Below, piece by piece: positions 1 through 5,188 of a stretch of 6,253 bases of DNA. The DNA lies in assembly GCA_020723545.1 (NCBI GenBank), contig DYIS01000160.1:1-6253 (forward strand), written 5' to 3'. The position numbers and the translations under genes were made by a program. The number at the start of each line of letters is the position of its first letter. Positions within the stretch are counted from its first letter, which is position 1. Origin of the DNA: Ktedonobacter racemifer. Lineage in GTDB: Bacteria > Chloroflexota > DTOL01 > JACQYG01. The notes beneath the pieces are model-generated. The model did no database searches. It was given only the letters and a program-made list of their open reading frames with translations, and was not told the origin of the DNA.

Positions 1-1218
1 CCGGTAGGCCAGGTGACGATAGTCAGGCAGGTCCAAGAGGATCAGGTCTGCCCTCTTGCCCACCTCCAGGCTGCCCGTCAGGCGGCCCAGGCCGATGGCA
101 TAGGCGGCATTGATGGTGGCGGCGGCGATGGCCTCTGCCGGCGAGAGCCTGAGGTACCGGCAGGCCAGGGCGACGATGAACTGCATGGATTCGCAGTAGC
201 AGGTGCCGGGGTTCAGGTCGGAGCCCAGTGCTACCGGGACCCCCGAGGCGATCAGGGCCCGGGCGTCAGCGTAGTGCCTCTCGCCCAGGCCAAAGGTGGT
301 CCCGGGCAGCAGGACCGCGACCACGCCGGCCTTCGCCAGCCTGTCCATGTCTGACGGAGGGGTGCAGGCCAAATGGTCGGCCGAGGTGGCCCCCAGTTCC
401 GCCGCCAGGGCCGCGCCCCCCAGGGAGGTGAACTCATCGGCGTGTATCTTCAGCTTGAAGCCCAGCTTCCGGGCGGCCTCCAGGATCCGCCTGGACTGCG
501 CCAGGCTGAAGGCCCCCTCCTCGCAGAAGACGTCACAGAAGAGGGGATAGGGGGTAGGAGCTGGCCAGCGGGAGGCATAGGAGGCGACCTTGGGCAGCAT
601 TTCGCTTACGACCAGGTCGGTGTAAGCCTCCGAATTGCCCTTATATTCGTCAGGCACGGCGTGGGCACCCAGGAAGGTGGGGACGATGTCCATGGGATGG
701 CTGGCGGCCAGGAGCCGCAGGGCGGCCAGGCACTTGAGCTCATTCGTGGTGTCGAGCCCATAGCCGGTCTTCACCTCGGCGGTGGTGGTCCCGTGTGCCA
801 GCATGCCGTCCAGCCGCCGGCGGCTTTGGGCTACCAGGGAGGCGGGCCCACACTGCCGCGTGGCTCTCACCGTGCTCATTATGCCGCCGCCCGCGGCCAT
901 GATCTCCAGATAACTGGCGCCTTTTACGCGCTGCTCGAACTCCTGGGCCCGGTCACCGGCGAAGACCGCATGGGTGTGGGCATCCACGAAGCCTGGCATC
1001 ACCACCTGATCGGTAGCGTCTATGACTATGGTAGCATCCAGACTCCCGGTGTCTGCCAAACACCGGGAGTCTCCAACCCAGGCTATGCGCCCCTGGGCCA
1101 GGCCCACCGCCCCGTCCTCGATCATCCCCAGGTCGCCCAACGCATCCCCGATCTTGGGGCCCTGAGCCGCCAGCGTCAAGACCTGTCTGGCGTTAGCGAT
1201 CAATACCTCTAGAGTCAT
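1..1218 (-). CDS. hutI: Imidazolonepropionase HutI (partial, C-terminus cut off)
   Basis: Cytosolic metal-dependent amidohydrolase that hydrolyses 4-imidazolone-5-propionate to N-formimino-L-glutamate, the third step of histidine degradation. The reverse strand is open from ATG at 1218 to base 1, giving 406 residues. HutI proteins are usually about 405-425 residues, so I estimate that only the last 15-30 are missing. Visible family features are PGFVDAHTHAVFAG with metal ligands H81 and H83, the FLGAHAVP block with H186, KIHADEF with metal ligand H259 and catalytic E262, SADHL with H282, and GSDLNPG with metal ligand D334. It ends in the typical GSLEVGKRADLILLD segment that returns to the N-terminal beta-sandwich. 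All key residues are present, so the enzyme should be active. The start overlaps the stop of the glycosyltransferase gene in an ATGA tetranucleotide, which suggests translational coupling. A GGAGGAGG stretch lies about 13 bases upstream. Codons for residues 49-60 contain a 13-bp perfect inverted repeat. No hutH, hutU or hutG is visible. Confidence 0.95.
   Translation of the reverse strand, partial: MTLEVLIANARQVLTLAAQGPKIGDALGDLGMIEDGAVGLAQGRIAWVGDSRCLADTGSLDATIVIDATDQVVMPGFVDAHTHAVFAGDRAQEFEQRVKGASYLEIMAAGGGIMSTVRATRQCGPASLVAQSRRRLDGMLAHGTTTAEVKTGYGLDTTNELKCLAALRLLAASHPMDIVPTFLGAHAVPDEYKGNSEAYTDLVVSEMLPKVASYASRWPAPTPYPLFCDVFCEEGAFSLAQSRRILEAARKLGFKLKIHADEFTSLGGAALAAELGATSADHLACTPPSDMDRLAKAGVVAVLLPGTTFGLGERHYADARALIASGVPVALGSDLNPGTCYCESMQFIVALACRYLRLSPAEAIAAATINAAYAIGLGRLTGSLEVGKRADLILLDLPDYRHLAYR
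1040..1072. repeat. 13-bp perfect inverted repeat inside hutI
   Basis: The arms AGACTCCCGGTGT (1040-1052) and ACACCGGGAGTCT (1060-1072) are exact reverse complements around a 7-base loop. The repeat lies in the coding sequence for HutI residues 49-60, before the metal-binding HTH motif, in a segment where family members vary. It resembles the intergenic palindromes downstream of groEL in size and style. It could be a dispersed palindromic element tolerated in a gene, or an mRNA hairpin. No T-run follows it in either direction, so it is not an intrinsic terminator. Confidence 0.8.
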
Positions 1219-2321
1219 GGGCCCATCCCCGCCTCCTCCAACACCTCCAGGGTCTCTCGGGCACAGCGCTCCCAGGAAAACATCCTGGCCCGGCGGAGGC
1301 CTCTTTGCCTTAGGGCAACCCGGAGCCCGGGGTCATCCAGCACCTGAGCCATAGCCCTGGCCCAGGCCCGAACATCCAGGGGGTCTACCAGGAGGCCAGC
1401 CTCGCCTACCACCTCGGGCAGGGAGGAGGAATTGGCGGCGATGACCGGCAGGCCGCAGGCCATGGCCTCCAGGGCCGGCAACCCAAAACCCTCATACAAC
1501 GAGGGGAAGACTAACGCAACGGCGCCGGAATACAAAGCCGGCAGGTCTTCCTCCGGCACGTAGCCGGTGAGTATCACACGGCTTTCTTTACTCGCAGATA
1601 ATTTACCCATGACCCCGCCGCTCAGCCAGCCTGGCTTGCCTGCCAACACCAGCTTCACGTCATCCTTTACCGGTAAAGAAACGAAGGCCTCCACCAACCT
1701 GGCCAGATTTTTGCGCGGCTGTAGGGTGCCCACGGAGAGGAAATAGTCACCGTGTATGCCGTACCATCTCTTCACCACGTCGATCTCGGCCGGGTTTTTC
1801 ACCGGGCCTAGATCCTGATCCACGCCCAGATACACCACCCGGATTTTCTCGGGGGAGATGTGATATGCCTCAACCAGGTCCTGTTTCGTGGCCTGGGAAT
1901 CGGCGATGACCAGGGTGGCCGCCCCAGCGTTGTGCCCGGTGGACCAATTCAGGTACCACCGATCGGCCGGACGGTGGGCTTGGGGCTCGTAAAGGTAGCC
2001 CAGGTCATGGACGGTGACCACCGAGCGTTTGGGGTGAACCAACGGTAGGACGTGGGCGGGAACGAAGAGGACGTCAGGCGGGTGGAGAGCCATCTCCCAG
2101 GACAGGCGCAGGTGGGTCCACAGCCGGGGAAATGGCATCACCCGCAGGCGGGCCAACGCCAAGGAAGGCGAGAGCGCGGGAGGCAGCGGGCAACGGAGGT
2201 ACAAGGTATACTCGTTATGCTGATCGATGCTCAAGAGGTGCCTGATTAGATGATAGGAATACCCCTCGGTGCCCGTGCGCTCAGCCGCCGTCACGCGGCT
2301 GGCATCAATGCCGATGCGCAT
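1215..2321 (-). CDS. GT4-family glycosyltransferase
   Basis: Retaining GT-B fold glycosyltransferase of the large GT4 (glycosyl transferase group 1) family. It is expected to move a sugar from a nucleotide-sugar donor to a glycan or lipid acceptor at the cytoplasmic face of the membrane. Neither donor nor acceptor can be named from sequence. The 368 residues are a full-length size. The N-terminal acceptor domain has MRIGIDASRV, the glycine-containing TGTEGYSYHL (16-25) and VHDLGY (104-109). The C-terminal donor domain has FLSVGTLQPRKN (194-205), the E-x7-E motif (E277 and E285) in EGFGLPALEAMACGLPVI, and PEVVGEAGLLVDP (302-314). No signal peptide or membrane segment is seen. The ATG at 2321 is preceded by AGAGG five bases upstream. 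The gene is the first of a two-gene unit and its TGA overlaps the hutI ATG. An mannosyl- or glucosyltransferase acting in exopolysaccharide or cell-surface glycan synthesis is likely but unproven. Confidence 0.93.
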   Translation of the reverse strand: MRIGIDASRVTAAERTGTEGYSYHLIRHLLSIDQHNEYTLYLRCPLPPALSPSLALARLRVMPFPRLWTHLRLSWEMALHPPDVLFVPAHVLPLVHPKRSVVTVHDLGYLYEPQAHRPADRWYLNWSTGHNAGAATLVIADSQATKQDLVEAYHISPEKIRVVYLGVDQDLGPVKNPAEIDVVKRWYGIHGDYFLSVGTLQPRKNLARLVEAFVSLPVKDDVKLVLAGKPGWLSGGVMGKLSASKESRVILTGYVPEEDLPALYSGAVALVFPSLYEGFGLPALEAMACGLPVIAANSSSLPEVVGEAGLLVDPLDVRAWARAMAQVLDDPGLRVALRQRGLRRARMFSWERCARETLEVLEEAGMGP

Positions 2322-2345
2322 GCGAACCTCTGCTTTCTTTAACTA

Positions 2346-2365
2346 GGGCGGAGGGCCCTCCGCCC
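2346..2365. promoter_or_regulatory. 20-bp perfect palindrome at glycosyltransferase transcription start
   Basis: GGGCGGAGGG (2346-2355) is followed directly by its exact reverse complement CCCTCCGCCC (2356-2365). It begins two bases downstream of the leftward -10 box and so covers the expected start site near 2361. Its position matches that of a repressor operator, like CIRCE at groES. As RNA it could also form a GC-rich 5' hairpin. It could instead be another member of the dispersed palindromes in this window. The palindrome is seen directly; the operator role is inference. Confidence 0.55.
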
Positions 2366-2367
2366 CC

Positions 2368-2396
2368 ACTATAACCAAACAAGCCTCTGCTGTCAA
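2368..2396 (-). promoter_or_regulatory. Sigma-70 type promoter for glycosyltransferase-hutI
   Basis: On the minus strand the -35 box TTGACA (2391-2396, six of six consensus) is separated by 17 bases from the -10 box TATAGT (2368-2373, five of six). Transcription should start near 2361, giving a leader of about 40 bases before the ATG at 2321. This is the best promoter match in the window and is divergent from the groES promoter. Confidence 0.75.
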
Positions 2397-2517
2397 GGCT
2401 AGAGGGGAGGGCTGCAGCCCAACCACGTTAGGCGGCGTAACATATCAAAAACAAGAGCTTTTAATACATTCAAGCAGCAATTAGCCGCTAATATGGCGTA
2501 TTTGCCCGCAGGTGAAT

Positions 2518-2546
2518 TTGCTTAACCTTGCGGTCTAGGCTATATT
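2518..2546 (+). promoter_or_regulatory. Probable sigma-70 type promoter of groES-groEL
   Basis: The -10 candidate TATATT (2541-2546, five of six consensus) lies 17 bases after a weak -35 candidate TTGCTT (2518-2523, three of six). An overlapping alternative -10, TATTAT, is at 2543-2548. The predicted start near 2553 falls at the left edge of CIRCE, the usual arrangement for HrcA-repressed operons. The -35 assignment is less certain than the -10. Confidence 0.65.
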
Positions 2547-2553
2547 ATACGCG

Positions 2554-2580
2554 TTAGCACTCTGATACCGAGAGTGCTAA
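2554..2580. promoter_or_regulatory. CIRCE operator (HrcA binding site)
   Basis: The sequence is a perfect TTAGCACTC-N9-GAGTGCTAA inverted repeat (2554-2562 and 2572-2580), identical to the consensus for the CIRCE element. In many bacteria the repressor HrcA binds it and silences groESL or dnaK operons until heat stress; HrcA folding depends on GroEL, which closes the feedback loop. It lies at the expected transcription start and within the 5' untranslated region of groES. The hrcA gene is not in this window. Confidence 0.97.
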
Positions 2581-2624
2581 TTCGTCGATGGGGCATGGCC
2601 GGTCGACACAAAAAATCTTCAGAG

Positions 2625-2632
2625 TAAGGAGG
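2625..2632 (+). promoter_or_regulatory. Ribosome binding site of groES
   Basis: TAAGGAGG is a near-perfect anti-Shine-Dalgarno match placed seven bases before the ATG at 2640. This spacing favours that ATG over the in-frame TTG at 2634, which would lie only one base away. The same eight bases precede groEL. Confidence 0.9.
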
Positions 2633-2639
2633 TTTGCAA

Positions 2640-2939
2640 ATGTCCACCACACTGAAGCCTTTAGGGGACCGGGTGGTCGTGAAGGCTACACCCAAGGAGG
2701 AGGTGACCAAGAGCGGCATCGTCCTGCCTGATACGGCCAAGGAGAAGCCTCAGGAAGGTACCGTTTTGGCCGCCGGCCCGGGTAAGGTCACGGACGACGG
2801 AAAGCGGTTGCCCATGGAGGTGAAAGTGGGCGACAAGGTCCTCTTCGCCAAGTACGCTGGCACTGAGGTGAAGATCGACGAGGAGGAGCTTTTGATCCTC
2901 AGCGAGAAAGACATCCTGGCCATCGTTTCCAAGGACTAG
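2640..2939 (+). CDS. groES: Co-chaperonin GroES (Hsp10)
   Basis: Heptameric lid of the GroEL folding chamber. It caps the ATP-bound GroEL ring and encloses non-native protein in the cytosol. The 99 residues are the normal Cpn10 length of about 95-100. The N-terminal LKPLGDRVVVK block is the Cpn10 signature. The mobile loop that contacts GroEL spans roughly residues 17-36 and carries the hydrophobic IVL tripeptide (27-29). The KVGDKVLFAKYAGTEVKIDEEELLILSE portion forms the usual beta-barrel core, and the protein ends in ILAIVSKD. The ATG at 2640 was chosen because of the ribosome binding site spacing and because the family begins just before LKPL. It is the first gene of the operon, 72 bases before groEL, and under CIRCE control. 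Confidence 0.98.
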   Translation: MSTTLKPLGDRVVVKATPKEEVTKSGIVLPDTAKEKPQEGTVLAAGPGKVTDDGKRLPMEVKVGDKVLFAKYAGTEVKIDEEELLILSEKDILAIVSKD

Positions 2940-2994
2940 CTTAGAACCAAAGCGACGAAACCCCCTTAAAACCAAAACAAACCACTACTCACCG

Positions 2995-3002
2995 TAAGGA
3001 GG
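2995..3002 (+). promoter_or_regulatory. Ribosome binding site of groEL
   Basis: TAAGGAGG lies nine bases before the groEL ATG at 3012. It sits at the end of an A- and C-rich intercistronic spacer (2940-3011) that shows no hairpin or promoter, consistent with co-transcription of groES and groEL. Confidence 0.88.
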
Positions 3003-3011
3003 ACGAAGACA

Positions 3012-4646
<1,635 letters not shown>

Positions 4647-4656
4647 GCCTCGTAAA

Positions 4657-4693
4657 AGAAACCAGGTTTCTTTTCTGGAGAAACCTGGTTTCT
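4657..4693. repeat. Paired AGAAACC-N-GGTTTCT palindromes
   Basis: AGAAACCAGGTTTCT (4657-4671) and AGAAACCTGGTTTCT (4679-4693) are exact reverse complements and can form a 15-bp stem with a 7-base loop. Each 15-mer is also a palindrome around one central base, so the two copies read equally as a direct repeat with centres 22 bp apart. It begins ten bases after the groEL stop and has no T-run behind it, so it is separate from the terminator that follows. Confidence 0.85.
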
Positions 4694-4700
4694 GTCAGCC

Positions 4701-4732
4701 AAAGGCCCCCACAATCCTGCGGGGGCCTTTTT
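4701..4732 (+). terminator. Intrinsic terminator of groES-groEL
   Basis: AAAGGCCCCC (4701-4710) and GGGGGCCTTT (4721-4730) form a 10-bp GC-rich stem with a 10-base loop. The stem runs directly into a run of five T (4728-4732). It lies 55 bases after the groEL stop in the correct orientation. Because the arms start with AAA, the reverse strand also ends in a short T-run, so weak bidirectional action is possible. Confidence 0.92.
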
Positions 4733-4772
4733 CGTCCTCGCCTTCTTTACCAGGCAGCCTCATAGAATTCTT

Positions 4773-4798
4773 GGACTGCAGCCTTAAGGCTGCATTCC
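4773..4798. repeat. 18-bp palindrome with extended arms
   Basis: TGCAGCCTTAAGGCTGCA (4777-4794) is a perfect 18-bp palindrome. After one mismatched pair the symmetry continues for three more bases on each side (GGA at 4773-4775 and TCC at 4796-4798). No T-run follows. It looks like a dispersed palindromic element or a protein-binding site. Confidence 0.75.
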
Positions 4799-4861
4799 CA
4801 GGCAAGATTTTTACTGCAGGGACATCTGTTGTTGGGACGCAGTTGCACTGTGGCCCCCCGG

Positions 4862-4886
4862 CGTCCGGCAGTACAACTGCCGGACG
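4862..4886. repeat. 11-bp perfect inverted repeat, 3-base loop
   Basis: CGTCCGGCAGT (4862-4872) and ACTGCCGGACG (4876-4886) are exact reverse complements around ACA. The short loop and GC-rich stem would make a stable hairpin or cruciform. No T-run follows, so it is not a typical terminator. Confidence 0.8.
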
Positions 4887-4952
4887 AACTGAAAGGTTTA
4901 AGTCTTTACAAATAAGGCAAGATTCCATCCCGTAGGGCAGGTTGGCCGCGAC

Positions 4953-4976
4953 AAGGGCACCCCATCTAGTGCCCTT
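4953..4976. repeat. 8-bp inverted repeat next to a larger palindrome
   Basis: AAGGGCAC (4953-4960) pairs with GTGCCCTT (4969-4976) across an 8-base loop. It ends one base before the 35-bp inverted repeat at 4978-5012, so the two hairpins stand almost head to tail. Confidence 0.6.
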
Positions 4977-4977
4977 T

Positions 4978-5012
4978 GATCCTCCCGCAGGTTCGGAACC
5001 TGCGGGAGGATC
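4978..5012. repeat. 17-bp perfect inverted repeat
   Basis: GATCCTCCCGCAGGTTC (4978-4994) and GAACCTGCGGGAGGATC (4996-5012) are exact reverse complements separated by a single G. This is the longest perfect palindrome in the window. As RNA or single-stranded DNA it would form a very stable hairpin. No T-run follows on either strand, so a simple terminator role is unlikely. Confidence 0.85.
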
Positions 5013-5070
5013 GGCGGCGATGCTCTCGTCGGGTTCAAGTGAAGCTCCACTAGGTTGAAAATAGCACGTA

Positions 5071-5091
5071 GGACAAGTTGCCAACTTGTCC
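5071..5091. repeat. 10-bp perfect inverted repeat with extended symmetry
   Basis: GGACAAGTTG (5071-5080) and CAACTTGTCC (5082-5091) flank a single central C. After one mismatched pair the symmetry resumes for two bases on each side (GT at 5068-5069 and AC at 5093-5094). A partial related copy of its left side occurs at 4931-4946. Confidence 0.78.
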
Positions 5092-5155
5092 CACCGAGCG
5101 TTGTTTTCATCCCTCGTGGTTCGCGAAGTGCATGAGGAACTAGTAAAGAAGGAAA

Positions 5156-5167
5156 CCAAAGCTTTGG
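5156..5167 (-). repeat. 12-bp palindrome downstream of the repeat-protein gene
   Basis: CCAAAGCTTTGG is a perfect 12-bp palindrome 21 bases past the stop of the leftward gene. On the minus strand it is followed by the T-rich run TTTCCTTCTTT, so it might serve as a weak terminator. With a realistic loop the stem is only four pairs, which makes that role doubtful. Confidence 0.4.
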
Positions 5168-5188
5168 GGCAAGCAGAGTGCCCCTCTT

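Larger units (their letters stand above)
2322..2639. other. Divergent intergenic region between glycosyltransferase and groES
   Basis: This 318-bp region holds no credible gene. It contains the leftward promoter and its palindrome (2346-2396), a 12-bp palindrome GGGCTGCAGCCC (2409-2420), an AT-rich stretch around 2440-2510 with the short inverted repeat ATTAGC-C-GCTAAT (2480-2492), and the rightward groES promoter with CIRCE (2518-2580). A leader of about 60 bases follows CIRCE and ends in the groES ribosome binding site. Confidence 0.8.
4647..5188. other. Convergent intergenic region rich in palindromes
   Basis: This 542-bp region lies between the ends of groEL and the leftward repeat-protein gene. 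It has no credible coding sequence: the open frames crossing it run through hairpins and resemble no family I know. Besides the groEL terminator it holds perfect or near-perfect inverted repeats at 4657-4693, 4773-4798, 4862-4886, 4953-4976, 4978-5012, 5071-5091 and 5156-5167. Each has a different sequence. Confidence 0.8.

Noticed and set aside
373..1212. 279-codon plus-strand open frame
   Set aside because: It lies entirely opposite hutI, whose protein carries all family motifs. The translation is low-complexity and resembles no known family, as expected from antisense of a GC-rich gene.
2634..2639. TTG at 2634 as the groES start
   Set aside because: It is only one base from the TAAGGAGG ribosome binding site, while the ATG at 2640 has ideal spacing and gives the standard GroES N-terminus.
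4978..5012. 17-bp inverted repeat as a terminator of either neighbouring gene
   Set aside because: The stem is strong but no T-run follows on either strand, and groEL already has a clear terminator at 4701-4732.
4695..5159. 154-codon minus-strand open frame across the palindrome region
   Set aside because: It runs through the groEL terminator and five inverted repeats, has no ribosome binding site of note, and its composition is unlike the neighbouring proteins.
4657..5167. Palindrome cluster as a CRISPR array
   Set aside because: The palindromes differ in sequence and spacing. There are no identical direct repeats with regular unique spacers and no cas gene.
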